This document shows, in pieces, positions 1 to 13,231 of a DNA stretch of 64,000 bases. The translations under genes were made by a program, and so were the position numbers. The notes beneath the pieces are model-generated. The model had not been told where the DNA came from. It searched no databases and saw nothing but the letters and a program-made list of their open reading frames with translations. The DNA lies in NCBI GenBank assembly GCA_007570785.1, contig ML662449.1, positions 7,938,856 to 8,002,855 on the forward strand. The letters run 5' to 3'. Positions within the stretch are counted from its first letter, which is position 1, and the number at the start of each line of letters is the position of its first letter. Origin of the DNA: Antilocapra americana (taxonomy: Eukaryota; Chordata; Mammalia; Artiodactyla; Antilocapridae).

Positions 1-60
1 GTCTTATGCTTAGATCTTTGATCCATTTTGAGTTTATCTTTGTGTATAAGACCAGGAGAT
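1..60 (-). mobile_element. Old L1 ORF2 fragment
   Basis: The text TTTGATCCATTTTGAGTTTA matches the antisense of a conserved L1 ORF2 stretch. The copy is cut by the window edge and ends near 60. Confidence 0.45.
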
Positions 61-899
61 TTTCACCCAGGATTAGAGATAAGGAAGGACTTATCTTTCA
101 GATGTTAAAAGTAATTAATTGCGGTGCTAGCATAAGAACAGACAGATGCAGTACATTTCTATTCTACAGAATAGAAAACCAGCAAAGGACCCAAGTCTAT
201 GAGAAATTTTAAACTTTTAAATCAGTAGTAAAGGTTTACCCAGCATCTAAATGATGTTAGAAAAACCACCTAACCACCTGGAGAAAAATGATGGATCTCA
301 TACCTTCTATCAGGTTAATTCTAGAAGTAATAATGTAAAAAAATTATAAGGAAGTACTGTAACTAAAGGTAGTCATATTTTCAAAGGAAAATAGTAGCCC
401 AATCATAATTATGAATACTGATGTTAAATTTCTGGATAAAATACAGAAAACCGAATTCAGCTCTACTTTAAAATGATAAAATATCACAACCAAGTGTAAC
501 CAGAAATGCATCTGACCCTATAGTGAAATATCTTTTCAATGCATTTCACTGCATTAGTTAGTGAAAAAAGAAAAACTGCAATTAATTAAATGAGTATCTA
601 TTTCTGGTTTCTTTTATAGGAAGAGTTGGACTTCCTTGACATGGTCTCATTTCCAAATGATGAAACATTTGAAGGATATTTCTATTAAGATCAGGAAAAA
701 GATCATCCAGGGAGTTTTTAGGGACTCACGTGCAATAGTTAACACTAAAGTAATTTATTCTAAAACACTTATATTAACATCAGTCCTTTATTATGTTAGT
801 GAAGAAACTTTAAAAAAACTTGGTATACATTGTCAATTATTTTACAAACTCATGATGCCAAGAAATCTTGAAAGAGTAACGTGATAGAATGCAAAGCAC

Positions 900-1025
900 A
901 TGAGTTGGACTGAATCCAGAATCCAGAACCAGAATGCCAGTTCTGCCATTTTTTCCTTTGACCTGACCAGGTTGTCTAAACTCTCTGAATCTCAGTGTCT
1001 TATCTATAGTAAGACAGATTTTGTC
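900..1025 (+). repeat. MIR SINE remnant
   Basis: The order 'agttctgccat...tttgacctgaccaggtt...tctgaatctcagtgtctt' follows the MIR core in sense orientation, heavily diverged. Confidence 0.45.
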
Positions 1026-1324
1026 TGTAGTACTGAAGCAGCAGCAGGTAAGATGGAGTAAATTTGCTATCTCTTCTGTTGATTGTAAAAATGGACAAAT
1101 GAAGAAAGCAAACACAGTAAAACTCTGAAAAGCAAAAAATTCAGGTGAATTGGAGAGTTAAAACCCAGAGAAATAACCCATACAGGAATGCATTCCAATT
1201 TTTTTTCTTCATTTCCTTCATAGCTTTAATCTGAGGGTGGTCTCAGTCACATGGCAGTAGCCTGGGATGTCACCTGAAAGCTAAGAAAGTCCCCATATTT
1301 CTGGCCTCTGGGAAAAGAGGTCCC

Positions 1325-2540
1325 TGTGGTCCAAAGAATGTGGAGGAAATCCCATTTCTATTCTCTTTTATTACTCCTGGCTTTGTGCCAAGGGTGGCCT
1401 CAGTACAGAACTGCACATAGCAATGTGGTGACCAAAACTCCAAGAAGAACCCCATTTTTCTTGCTGGAAGACTTGGGAAGGGGGGCCCTCACTGAGAAAA
1501 TTAGTGTGTGGGGAATCCTGGAGAGGAGAGAGCTGGAGAAGGGGATCCTTCTAACTGTATTTGAAGCTGTGTAAGTCCCAGGCTCATCTCTGAACTGCAC
1601 ATGTGCAGGAGAGACCCAAAGCAACTTAGCAAAAACTGAAAACTGAACCAAAATTAAAACTACCGCCCACAGAAGAGACAGAACTTGTGATCTGAACCTT
1701 GCCATGGCGATTGCCAACTAAAGCAAACAAACAAATCAGCATTCTCTATAAGATTTGAATATGACTCAGTCTTAACAATCTAATATTAAAAACTTTCAGA
1801 ATATAATCTAAAATTGTTTGACATACAAATCACCCGGACAATGTGACCAAGTCTCAAGAGAGAAGACAAGAAGCCAATCCTAAACTACTGGAATTATCAG
1901 TTAAAATATAATAGTTATTATATAATAGGAGTTAAAATAACTTTTTATAGTCATAGTATTAGAGTTATATAACTATAACAACAATATAATCTATGAGGCA
2001 AAGGTAAACACATCCAAAATAAAAGGAAAGGCATAAATTCTCAGCAGAGGAAATTTTTTAAAAAGAACCAAATAGATATTTTAGGATTAAAAAAATACAA
2101 TATCTGTAATAAGAAGTTCAGTGGATGAGCTAAGCAGGAGTATGGAGAGAACAGAGGAAAGAGTCAATATGAAGACAGAATGACAGAAACAATCTAGTAT
2201 AAAGAACAGAAAAAAAAATTGCAAAAAACAATTGAACAGAACTTCAGGGACATGTGGAATAACACTCAAAAGGTTTAACATGTATGTCACTGAGATCCCA
2301 GAAGGAGAGGGAAAAATGACCAGTGCAGAAAAAACTATTTGAAAAATAACATCTACAGGGACACCCAATTTGATCAAAGTCGTAAATTTCTAAATTCAAG
2401 GAGTTCAGCAAAGCGAAAATAGGATAAAATCAAAAAAACAAGTGGAAAAAAAAAAAAAACACCAGCCATGGCAGACATATCATAATCAAGCTGCTGAGAA
2501 CTAAAGGTAAAGAGAAAAAAAAACTTTAGTCAGTGAAAAA
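1325..2540 (+). mobile_element. L1M 5' UTR/ORF1 remnant
   Basis: The stretch follows an ancient mammalian L1 from the end of the 5' UTR (catctctgaactgcacatgt, cacagaagagacagaactt) into ORF1 (cagagaagaaccaaat-like block, agaggaaagagtcaatatg, atcccagaaggagagggaa). Indels and stops break every frame. No ORF2 follows; the copy ends near 2540. Confidence 0.75.
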
Positions 2541-3094
2541 TGACACTTTACATAACTATTTTTCATTGTATTATTCTAACCTTCCCCTGGTTTCCCTATG
2601 TGGATCTGATGCCAAGAATTGGTTTTAAATATACCTTTGATATTATTTCTTTTAATATGTCCCAAATCTTTTGCTCTTGTTGAAATGAGAATCTCTGCTA
2701 ATTCATGTCTTGTTTTTCAGCAAGTTTTTAAAAATTCTGTAAGTTTCCACATTATTATGCATTATGTCTAATAATGCATCTTTCCCTGTCTTGCAGGGAT
2801 ATTATGAAGATCAAATGAGACAATTGATCTTCATAATTAATATAAATATCTATTATATTTCAAAAAATATAAACTAAAACACTGAAAGTTATGTATTTCA
2901 GAAACTATCAGTTTGGGAGCTCTAAAGCCTAATTCGTGACACCAATCTCATGAGGAAGAAGTATTTTAAATACTTTCTGGCTTGCCCACATCTCTCCACA
3001 GGCTGACAAGTTTGGGGATATGTCAGTGAACCATCGCCATGCTTCATCAGGGATCCGTAGTTTAGACCAAGGGGTCACTACATAAAACTCATTC

Positions 3095-3290
3095 AGTCTT
3101 TGATTTACAATGTTGTGTTAATTTCTCCTAGACAGCAAGTGATTCACTTCTATACATTCTTTTCATATTCTTTCCCATTATGGTTTATTACAGGATATTG
3201 AACATGGTTCCCTGTGCTATATGGTAGGGCCTTGCTATTTATCCATTTTCTATATAATAGTTTGCATCTGCTAATCACAAATCATTCGGC
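3095..3290 (-). mobile_element. L1 3' UTR fragment
   Basis: Text such as 'gttccctgtgctatatggta' and 'atagtttgcatctgctaatc' is the antisense of the artiodactyl L1 3' UTR. It is a short, truncated copy. Confidence 0.7.
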
Positions 3291-5003
3291 TTTTAGAGAG
3301 GTATTTCTGGCTGTTATTTGATGTATCTTCATCCTTTAAATATTAAGTGCTGCTTCCAGAAAAGTAGAGATTCTAAACCCAGTCTTCTCCTTGGAACAAG
3401 ATACTAAGAGTAGTAAAGTTAAGGCACAAAAAACTAGATTCAAAGTAGGATTCAGAAGACTAATTTGAACTAGCATAACCAAAATGGGTCTGAAAGCCTC
3501 AGTGTTCTAATAGTGTTTATAAATCTGTGACCTCCCTCGACCTCTCCAACTTCCCAGAGGCTGTGAGCAGTAGCACTCAAAATACCCACAAGGGATGTGT
3601 GAACTTGGTCTTTTGCCAAACTCTCAGGCATGGAGTGAGTGGAATCAGCATAATGCAGCATTAGGCAGCCTTGGGTTGCAGGAGGATGTGAAGAATGGCT
3701 AAGAGAGGAGTTTTCTCCAAAGAAAAGACATCTTTGTAAATTAAGACTGAGATATCATATATAAAGACTGAGAGAGATTAGGAGTGTTGCATGTTAGCCA
3801 CAGGATACAGACGGTGTCTCAGAGTTTCTTAAAATCCTTGGCCAATACTGAAGGGAAGTCAAACAGGCTTTTTGGGCATCGTGAGTTTCTGTTTACCAGC
3901 AGGTGGAGCAGAAAGGATGTGCAGCCTGCATCTACAGTGGGTTCTGCTCTTTTCTTAGGAACAAGATAAGGCTCAGTTTCCCTTTCTGTCATAAGGAGCA
4001 AGAAACCTCTATCTTGAAAATGGGGTTTCAGTGTGTCTCATATGGCATGAGTGCATATAACAGACACTGCTGAAGTTGTAACAGGATTTGGAAACTTCCA
4101 TGTGGTACGGAAGACTCTTTTTGTTACAGATGGGAAGCAAAGACAGGGAGAAAAACCAGGACTAGATCAGATGTGCTGTGTGAGTGCAAATTCCAGGAAA
4201 CCTTAGTCCACCCTGTTAGTCCTATTCTCATTTCTAGAAGAATGGTATAGAATAAAGTCCTTTACTCTCCCTGTACTTGCTATTTCTCCCTTTCTCCACC
4301 CTGTTCACATAAGTCAGTCAATAATACCAAGAGTGCCCCATCCTGGGGCCTCTCTCATGTGGACCATACCACTTTTTAAAACGTACACAAAGAATCATCA
4401 ACTCAGGAAAAGTGTCATCTCCAATATGCCACCCTAGCTGTGAATAAATGGCATGTCTCTGTTACTGCTAGTTTTCACCTACAAGTGTAAAACCCCAAAC
4501 AATGTTTGTGTTAAGCTGGGTCTAAATAATCCTTTTATGTCAACGTTTTTCCATACCTGATTCAAATTGTCTTTTATCTTGTGGTACCGTAAGCCCTCCC
4601 TTTCTATTTCCTGCCTTTATAATTATGGATGATAATATTTCAAGTTCTTACTGCTCTCACAGTGCTCAATCCACAAAACAAATCTAACTTAAATAAAAGA
4701 AAATATAGCCCCCTAAGAATTTGGTTTGCTAACATTTTGCTCCACGTCAGCAGATTGAGTCACCAAGATAAGATTTACCTTAATGTGATTCAGTCATTTA
4801 TAAAGTTTCACCAACAGCAGGAAATTCTATCAAAGTCATTGCAGAGTAAATTAGCAGATGGGTCAATGTGCAAAGTTCAAGGCATAAGTGAAAAGAGAAC
4901 TATTTGATTAAAATAACAGGTCAAGGCTGGCAGGAGGGCACACATATCAGAGCTACTCAAGAAAAGATGGGTCTTGTAATGACAAGGATGGGGAGCATCC
5001 TTA

Positions 5004-5135
<132 letters not shown>

Positions 5136-5300
5136 CTAGGCTTCCCCCTCCTTCTTCCCTTCTTATTATGGCTGCCAGAGCTGCCAACCTACAACCCAAA
5201 GGGCGCTTCCACAGCTGGTGTTGCAAGTATTTGGCAGCAAACTTGAAGCTGTGGATCAAAGAGAAGTCTCTTTTTGTCTTCCTGGAAGCTGCTTCTGATT

Positions 5301-5308
5301 TGACGTCA
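5301..5308. promoter_or_regulatory. Perfect CRE palindrome (TGACGTCA)
   Basis: An exact cAMP-response element palindrome, including its CpG, lies in ANTXR1 intron 2, 225 bp upstream (on the minus strand) of exon 3. Function is unproven. Confidence 0.35.
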
Positions 5309-5859
5309 CTTAGTGAACGTGGATTATAAGTAAGAAAGCTAAAGCTCATTACCTTCTTCCACTATGTCTGAAGTGTGTTCCTAGAAGACTGGTTTGCATG
5401 CTGTCTATACAATTCAGGATCCCAACAAAAAACATTCTTGGGTGTCTCCGCTATAGTCTGGTGTATCCTATAATGAATGGAGTGTCTCAGGCAGTGGCAG
5501 CTTTATGCCATTTGTCATCAGTATTATACAGTTTATTTTACTTGAAGAGTAGGATCACAGTCAATTTGTCATCTCTGTTTGGCTTTCTAAGAAGGTTACC
5601 TTGTAAGGAGAGCATGTGCTGATGGGCCACAAGAATAACTATTCTACTTGGTAGTTAGCATGGTTTTTACATGGCAGTGATTGGGAACTTTATCAATGTA
5701 AAATCCACACTCTGAAAGATAGAATAACCTTCAGGAGAGAACAACCATAACTTTTTGTCTGCAAGATGGACTGTCACACCACCATGGGTCCACCACTAGA
5801 ATGCCACCTTTTGGGGCTCTCTCTAGGTAGCCAGCTGGTTTACCTTCATAATATCAACC

Positions 5860-6230
5860 TATTTCTTCATGATGCAATAATTTCTCATATCTGACCTGGC
5901 CACAGATCTTATTGTTCCCACTTCCTAAAATGTTTCCCCAAACCTGTTCCCCTTTTCCTGACAATAGGAATTGTTTCCTAGTTGGTGACCCAGCTGATCA
6001 TCATTCCTTGCTCTAATTCATTCCTCACACTGCTTCCAGAATTATTTTCCTAAAGTATAAGTCAGATCTTGTCACTCATCTTGTCATCTCTATCAAACCT
6101 CAAAGGGCTTCTATTGCCTCCACGATAAAGTTTACATCCATTACCTTATGTCTAACGCATCTTTGGAAACCCTTAGTGTGGTTTGTAATACATAGTAGGA
6201 GCCCAAGCAACACCTGGTGAGTTGAAATTG
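5860..6230. repeat. Ancient L2-like LINE remnant
   Basis: Phrases like 'aagtcagatcttgtcactc' and 'cataaagtttacatccatta' followed by 'acatagtaggagcccaa' resemble the 3' region of ancient L2 copies. It is diverged, and family and orientation are uncertain. Confidence 0.4.
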
Positions 6231-6364
6231 GCCTCTTGAGAAAGACCTGGGTTCTCTGTTCATGGCATCAGGATGCCTATTACTACTTCACCAGTGCTGA
6301 GGACATTACATCACAAATGATAATAATAACAATCATAATTTTCATAATAATAAAATAATCGCCA

Positions 6365-6590
6365 GTCCAATCATGTACTTACTATGTGTCAGGCACTATT
6401 GTAAGTGATTCCCATGTATTATCTCATTAAACTTGTAACAACTTTATGAGATCATTACTATTATCAATCCTATTTTCCACAAAAGGAAATTGAGACTCTG
6501 AAAGATAAAATAATTCTCCCAAGGTCACACAGTGGGAGAGTGGTGAACCTAGAGCTTAAAACCAAGTGTTCTGATTCAAGAACTTGGGTT
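6365..6590 (-). repeat. MIR SINE, nearly full length
   Basis: The antisense MIR order is clear: 'ctatgtgtcaggcactatt', 'tgtattatctcattaaac', 'ttccacaaaaggaaattgag', 'cccaaggtcacacagtggg'. Confidence 0.8.
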
Positions 6591-7631
6591 CTTCTTCACC
6601 ACCATCTTATATTGCCTACCTTATAGAGAATTAAGCTCTGTAAAGAATGAATTTGGAATGCAGGAAATGTAGATCTCCAAACAGTAATTGGTATATGAAT
6701 CTCGGCTGAAGACATAATTTGGGAATTCTCAGCATATTGATGTGAGTAAAATTGTTCCAAGTGTCAGCAGGGAGATGGAAAGGGAGCCAAACCCAGAACC
6801 AACACTAACATTTAAAGGCCAGGCTTCGGTCAGCATGAAAGGTGAGCCAGAAGTCAGTAAAGGAGAGGATTTCAAGGAGCGATAAATCTGAATCCAATGA
6901 AGTGCTCTAACCAGCAGAGCAAGCACTGCATGGCTCTCAATGGATTTGTCCTATTGAGCATCACTTTGGGACTGTGGTGAGAGTAAGCAGGTGTAAGGGT
7001 GGGGATGAAGGTAGATGGGAATGGGTTAAGGAATGAATAAGGAGTAAGGATGGAGCCAGACAGTCTTTGAGAAACTGGGAAAGAATTAAGGCAGCATCTA
7101 TAGGAAGACAAGACCAGGAAATTTTTTTTTAATGAGACTTTATGTATTGGCAATGGAAATGGAGCCAGAGGAAAGGTAGAGAAAAATACAATAAAGAAAT
7201 AAAGATCTGGGGGAACATTGGAGACAATGGGATAAAATGGACTAATATGAAAAGACTGGCATTAAATAAAGGGGATACTAAAATCCCAGAGACAATGGAA
7301 GGCATATATCTTTTAAGAGGAGAATTAGAAATAAGAGGTAATTCCTTGCCTGCTATTCTGAGCTTTTGGTGAAACAGCAGGTGAAGTTCTTTGCTGAGAG
7401 TGATGGGTGTGAGGTGTAGTATGAGAGTTTAAAGAATATGGTGAAAAGTTATGGTATTGAATGAGCATGTATTTTATTCCAGGCACTATTGGAGCCCCTG
7501 GGACTGCAGCAGATAACAAAAGACAGTCCCTCCTTTTGGAGTCTGCATGGCAGTCGAGTTTTGGTGCCACATTTTGATGGGGGTCCACAGCCAAAGAGGA
7601 CCAGAGGAGACAATGAAAGGAAAGTGGAAAC

Positions 7632-7735
7632 TCCCTAGTGGTTAAGAGTCCATGCCTCAACTGCAAGGGGGCATCAGTTTGATCCCTGGTTGGGGAACTA
7701 AGATCTTACATGCCTCATGGCACAGCCAAAAAAAA
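7632..7735 (+). mobile_element. CHR-type tRNA-derived SINE, truncated
   Basis: 'ccctagtggttaagagtcca', 'tttgatccctggttgggga' and an A-rich end 'cacagccaaaaaaaaaa' match the CHR SINE family of ruminants and whales. The middle is missing. Confidence 0.75.
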
Positions 7736-9512
7736 AACCCAAACAAACCAGGAAAGTGCCTCGTGGTCTGGATTAAGCTATATCAACTATTCTGGTCCTT
7801 AGTTTCTTTGTCTATAAAACACACAGAACTGGATTAAATGGTCTTTTCGTTTCCTCAATCCCCACCTCTAATTTCTTTGAATCTAAAATAGTAAAGTGTC
7901 TGGAGGTGCTGAAGGAACTTGGGAAGAGAAGTATGGAGTGCCCACTAAGTCAGGGGCTAGGTTTGTTGCTTTCAGCACATTTTCTCTTATAATTTTCACA
8001 TGTAAACTGAGGTTCAACCAAGGTGAGTCAGTTACTTTGGTTGCCCAATGGAGCTTGGATACAACTCCACATCTACCTAATTTCAAATCTTTTTTCAGGA
8101 GACTCCTCTGCTTTAGAGGGAACAGAAAACCATCAGAGCAAACAGAAACATAGCAGATACTCCTAAGTGTCTGGAGGTAGATTTGTTTTATATCACTCCT
8201 GGATGAGAGTGTAGGAAGGGACATTAAGGGTCAATGACAAAAGGACTCTTACAGAAACTGGAACTGTCCAACTATTGGGTTGTATTTACCTCAAAAGGCA
8301 GCAGTTTCCCACCAGAGCTTTTCAAGCTGGCAGTTAGTGGGTAGCTCTTAGGATAGCTTGGAAAGTTATTCCTCTCAATTCTAAGCTTCTATGAGTCTCT
8401 TAAATATTTTGTTTCTCTCCTTTCCCTCTATTTTTCACCTCCATCTCCTCCCAGCTTCTGTTTTCTCCATTCATCTGGGCTTGTATGCTACTTGCTCTAG
8501 TTTACAATTTTTGGCATTATAGAGAGGACACCCCTTAACCTGCTCCCTCCGGTCAGGCAGATGGGTACATGTGTTCCCAGCAGGTGAATTTGCAGGGAAC
8601 ACATTTATCAGTACCCTGGTCTCAGAGGACAACTTGTCTCCTGAGTTTTGAAAAAAAAAAAAATCTTACAGAAGATGTATATGGCTACTTACATTGGCTG
8701 GAAGACTCAGCAGAGACCACCAAGCAGAAGTGGAGTTGCTTTCAAATTTACAACACCCAGAACAATTTTTACCAAAGACTTGGACAACTGGTTTAAATTC
8801 AAGCACATAGGTGAACGCTATCACAGTTGTGTTGTTGTTTGGCAGCTGCACCCAAAGAGGGTAAAATGACCTCCTTTCTTTTACTAGTGGGAGTCTACAT
8901 TTACTGGACTGCTAAGGTCCCTGCAACGTTTATAGTGCCCATGTTCAAAATTTCATTGTCCTCCCTTGGACATATGGTTGAGAATGCTCAGAGCATTCTA
9001 CCCCATAGGGTACAGAGCCAGGTTGAATAAGCATGGTGGTTTGCCCAGGATTGAGGAGAGCTCCCAGGGTATGAAACTTTCAGTGCTAAAACCAAGGAGG
9101 TTCTTGGCAAACTGGAATGAATTGGTCACTTTACACCCCATAAGGTGTAAGGTGACCTTACACCATACACCTGGGTCCAGCCAGAATGAGCCAATTTCTC
9201 CAGCATAATGCACTGTGAAAGAAAATGTTAATGATCCTTCTAGAAGGATATTATTCAACAAGAGAGGAAGAAAGTTAAAATGTTGATCTTATAACCAAAC
9301 TGGGTTCCTCTTGAAAACACATAGTCAAGTTAAACAAAACAAAAACAAACAAAATATTCTAACACGTGGCAAAGATGAAAACAAAGGCAAATCTCTCTTC
9401 CAAGATCTGAGATTCTATCTTTGTCAAAAAGCACCCCAAAACTAGTTAGTAATTAGTAGAATAGCAAACATAGGCTGGGTTTACTTATGGCCAAGAACTA
9501 CATATTTCTCAC

Positions 9513-9584
9513 CTGATGAATTTATGAGCCAACTGTTCCACAAAGTAATAGATTTCATTCCAGTGGTGTAGCACACTTCCTGAC
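9513..9584 (-). CDS. ANTXR1: ANTXR1 exon 2: completes the MIDAS motif of the vWA domain
   Basis: A 72-nt exon with acceptor TTTATTTCCCTAG just upstream (AG at 9586-9585) and donor GTGAGA from 9512. Read after exon 1, the first G completes Lys51. The frame then gives [20 protein letters not shown] and continues KFI, the alpha-1 helix region of the integrin-like I domain. Asp50 from exon 1 with Ser52 and Ser54 here make the DxSxS metal-ion-dependent adhesion site that coordinates Mg2+ for ligand binding. The exon is symmetrical (72 nt, phase 2 at both ends) and ends with AG of Ser75. It is separated from exon 1 by 25.2 kb and from exon 3 by 4.4 kb. There is no stop or frameshift. Confidence 0.96.
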
Positions 9585-9984
9585 CTAGGGAAATAAAGCA
9601 AATGTGATTTAATCAGGTGTTCATTTCTCTTTACCTTGTGTCATATATTCTGTTGTTTCACAGTTGACCTATCCTTTAACAAGGCTCACCATCTGAAGCT
9701 TCCATAACTTTGAAATTACCTGAAAGGATGCTTAGACTTAATTTTAGAATTCTGAGAAACTTTGGTAAAGAAATCTCTTCACTCCACCTCCTACTCCTTA
9801 CCACCCTTACTCCATACACTCATATGTCAAAAATAGTCCTGGGTCCAGCCAGATTCACAGGTTAGTTTCACAGCTTTAAGGAATAGTTATTTTTGCGCAA
9901 TTTATTGCTCTGATTAGAGAAGAAATAGTATTCCAATTCATTCAAATGAAACTGGCACAAACTGTATGTCCAAATAGACAAAGA

Positions 9985-10235
9985 AAAACAAATTCCCCTT
10001 CTCAAAAGAGTCCAAATTCATTGATAAATACAGATTCAAAGTCTCTAAAAAAAAAAATTAGTAAAACAAATCCAGCAAGAATTCAAAAGAATGCTAATTA
10101 GTTAATTGGTGGATTTATTTCAGTAAGATATTGATAGTTCAACATTTAAGGATAGTTAATGTAACTAGACATACTAATACCTAAAAGAAGAAAAATGATA
10201 CAGCCCCTCATTATTAAAAAGGGATCCTTTTACTG
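9985..10235 (+). mobile_element. L1 ORF2 remnant, left part
   Basis: 'aaattagtaaaacaaatcca' and 'ttcaacatttaaggatag...catactaatacctaaaagaag' follow L1 ORF2 in sense orientation. The match stops near 10235 and ORF2-like sequence resumes near 10925. Confidence 0.6.
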
Positions 10236-10239
10236 AAAA

Positions 10240-10915
10240 AAAGAGGGAAACTTTCTCTAAGACATATGGAATTGTAGCACTTTCGATTTGGAAATGGGCT
10301 TATTTCCCACAGTTGACTTCTGTTTCACTGATACCACTTAGTAATGCTTCAATTCAGCTTATAAGTATTTTTCATAGTGCTCATACTCAATCTGTTGCAC
10401 TGACTTCATAGTAAGTTTTTCTACTTGAACGTACTCTTCTGTAGATTCAATGCTCTTTTCCTTTTATTAAGGATCTGTTTCAGCTGAGCTCTGCATTTCT
10501 GCCTGTCATAATTGTTGAGGTTAGTTTGCTCTTTTGACTCTGACATTTTGTACTGAAAACATTTTCCACTGGTTTCAGATAGCTTTTATTTTTAAGCGCT
10601 CATCTACCTTAATTTTAACTTCTAGAAAGTTATTGTTATTTTTGTTTCAGACTATTTTATAGATCTTCAAGATGAATCTGTGCAAAGTAAATTTTATGCC
10701 TTTTTTTCTGTGATTCAATACATCTAGGAATTCTCATTCTGGTTAACTGTATTCCACCTCTATGAGTAAAATCTATTTTTTTCTGCCCCACATCCAGTAA
10801 TGATATGTCTGTCTGATCTGAACAGAAGTGATAAAATATGTTATGCTCAAACATTGCAAGATTACATATCATAAGGATATGGACGTTCTCCAAGTTAACC
10901 TATACCTTCAATTCT
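10240..10915 (-). other. Unassigned insert between two L1 halves, possible decayed retrocopy
   Basis: This block interrupts an otherwise plus-strand L1 remnant and does not resemble L1. The minus strand has a 78-codon frame (10657-10893) with unusually protein-like composition, for example FCSDQTDISLLDVGQKK and RCIESQKKRHKIYFAQIH. Further downstream are Lys/Glu/Gln-rich pieces in shifting frames with many stops. I do not recognise the parent. No poly(A) tail or target-site duplication was found. Confidence 0.3.
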
Positions 10916-10924
10916 AGGAAAAAT

Positions 10925-11665
10925 TCTGAAAAAATGTTTGGTGAAACTCAAAAACTGACTTCAAAAATGAAATGAAGATTTAAGTTATAAAAGTAATCAA
11001 AGCAATAATGAAAAAGAACAAAGTTGGAAAGCCTGCCCTATCAAATATAGCAACCCTATATGCATGATAGGTAAGAGTAGAGTCAATGGAGTAAAATGGA
11101 GAATCACATGCACACCTCAATGTATGTGAGATCTTGATATAATACATAATGAAAGAGGTGATTCAAACTGGAGAGGAAGAATAAACCCTTCCATGTCATT
11201 GCTGTGACAATGGATTTCTAATTGGAAACAACCAATCTGATCACTATCTCATACCAAATGTAACTCTAGATGTATTAAAACCTAATAGGAAAAATAAAAC
11301 TTTCAATCCACTAGGTGAATTATAAAAGATTTTTATGTCATCAGGTTAGTGAAGAGTTCCCTCAATCAAATACAAAAAGTAGGAATTGTTCTTTACAGAA
11401 AGAATTATTATGACTATTGTAAGTGTCTAAAATTCTGGATGACAAAAGATACCATCAGCAAAGACAAGGAAGAGAGTGAGAGAAGATGTTTGCCACAAAA
11501 ATAAATGGCAAAAGACTAGTGTCCAGTATATGCAAATAATCAGTACAAGTAAATGTTATCAAGGCAAACAATAGAAAAATAGGCAAAGGATCAGAATAGG
11601 CAATCCCCTGAAGGATGGTAAATCAGCATTCCAAAAAATATTCAACTCCTCCTCTAATAAATCTA
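10925..11665 (+). mobile_element. L1 ORF2 remnant, right part
   Basis: 'aaagaacaaagttggaaagc', 'gacaaaagataccatcagca' and 'gtccagtatatgcaaataat' follow the 3' half of L1 ORF2 in order. Multiple stops and indels are present. Confidence 0.65.
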
Positions 11666-13021
11666 GAAATGCTTTGTTTGGGGAAAAGCAAGTAGTTTGG
11701 GGGGGGCAGCAGCATAGAGCCTATAGGGTTGAGGAGTGGGGAGTTGGGGAGATGCAGAAGGAGTGGAGAGGGTGAGGCTTGACTTGTCAAAAATAAACCT
11801 TTTCCAGTAAATCTTTCTATTCCAGTTTCTCAGCCTTTATACATTCCATCTGTTTGAGACATGCAGTGTCCATACTGGCAAACTCCTACTCCTCTGTAAG
11901 ACCCAACTTGATCACTGCCTGCTGCCTTCAGCCAACACAGATGGGGCTCATTGCTCCTGCCCCCGGGTCTTAGGGCACTGTGTCCATCTCTCAGTCATCA
12001 TCCTCTGATACTGGGTTGTCATCACTTTTTTTCTTCAAGCTCCCATTGTGAGAATGTTAAGGATATTTGCCTCCCCAGCATCTACCTATTAGTTGGATGG
12101 AAGGAAGCAAGAAGAGCGTGGGGAGACGTCTCTAATGCTCATGGATGCCACTGGATCTTTTGTCAGCTGGTCCTGGCTTCTGTCCTTGTTTGGATGAGTG
12201 TCTCAGGCCTGAGACTCAGATAGCTCCTGCCAATTCCTGTGACCCTATGTGATCCCGAGGAGCCTTCCCAGATGAGTACAGGTCCTCAATGAATGAGCCT
12301 ATCTAATCAATGGTAGATCTCTGAGTTTTAATGCAACCGGGAGTCTCCCAGTAGCTCACCAGAAGAGCATATCCCAGCCCTAAACTTTTAAAGCTTTGGA
12401 AAATTTTTCATTAGAATCCCAGCCATCCTCTTGGACATGTTTCCGTTGTATATTTAAAACCTCAAAGACTGGTTCTGACTCCCTTTCTTCAGCCAAAGGG
12501 TAGATGCTCTGGTCCTGAGGGTCTTAGTGAGGGTCTGGCAGATCTGGCTCAGTGCTGTGTATGTACTTCAGAAGAGCCACCACGTGACTATTAGCCACAG
12601 TCTACTTAGAATCTACAACTCCTTTCCACTGGAATCAAGAGATCTCCTTGAACACTGGTCATCTGTGCCCACTTCTGAAATGCAATGCTGTGTTTTGCAA
12701 TGTTGTGTTATAACCCGGACAAGTATCATCTGAAATTTTGGTTACTGAGGAGTAGGGTAAGATACCTAATGATTAGAGAGGAATCCCCACCGTTCCTCCA
12801 TCCCATGTCTGATTTTCTCATCAGTAGAGAAGTCCTTTAGTGAGGGAATTAAGCTGGGAAGGAAGGTAAAGAGTTGAAGTAGGGACTTGAACTAGAGTTG
12901 GGATCTATTCTTGGCTGTTTACTAAAGAAGCAAAGGTCTCAAGTAAATCCTTCTTGTGCTAGCATTTTTTTGTTCTCAAGGATTGAGCACAAATCATTCG
13001 CATTCCTTTACTTATTACAAA

Positions 13022-13231
13022 TGGCACTAGTGGTAAAGAACCTGCCTGCCAATACTGGAGACATAAGAGACGCGGGTTGGATCCCTCCAGGAAGATTCCC
13101 TGGAGGAGGGCATGGGAACCCACTTCAGTATTCCTGCCTGGAGAATCCCATGGACAGAGAAGCCTGGTGGGCTACAGTCCACAGGGTCACAAAGAGTCAG
13201 ACACAACTGAAGTGACAGCACATATATACAC
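13022..13231 (+). mobile_element. Bov-tA SINE with 12-bp target-site duplication
   Basis: A tRNA-Glu-derived head joins a BovB-derived body (catgggaacccacttcagta, cctggtgggctacagtccac). It is flanked by perfect repeats ACTTATTACAAA at 13010-13021 and 13232-13243. Confidence 0.92.
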
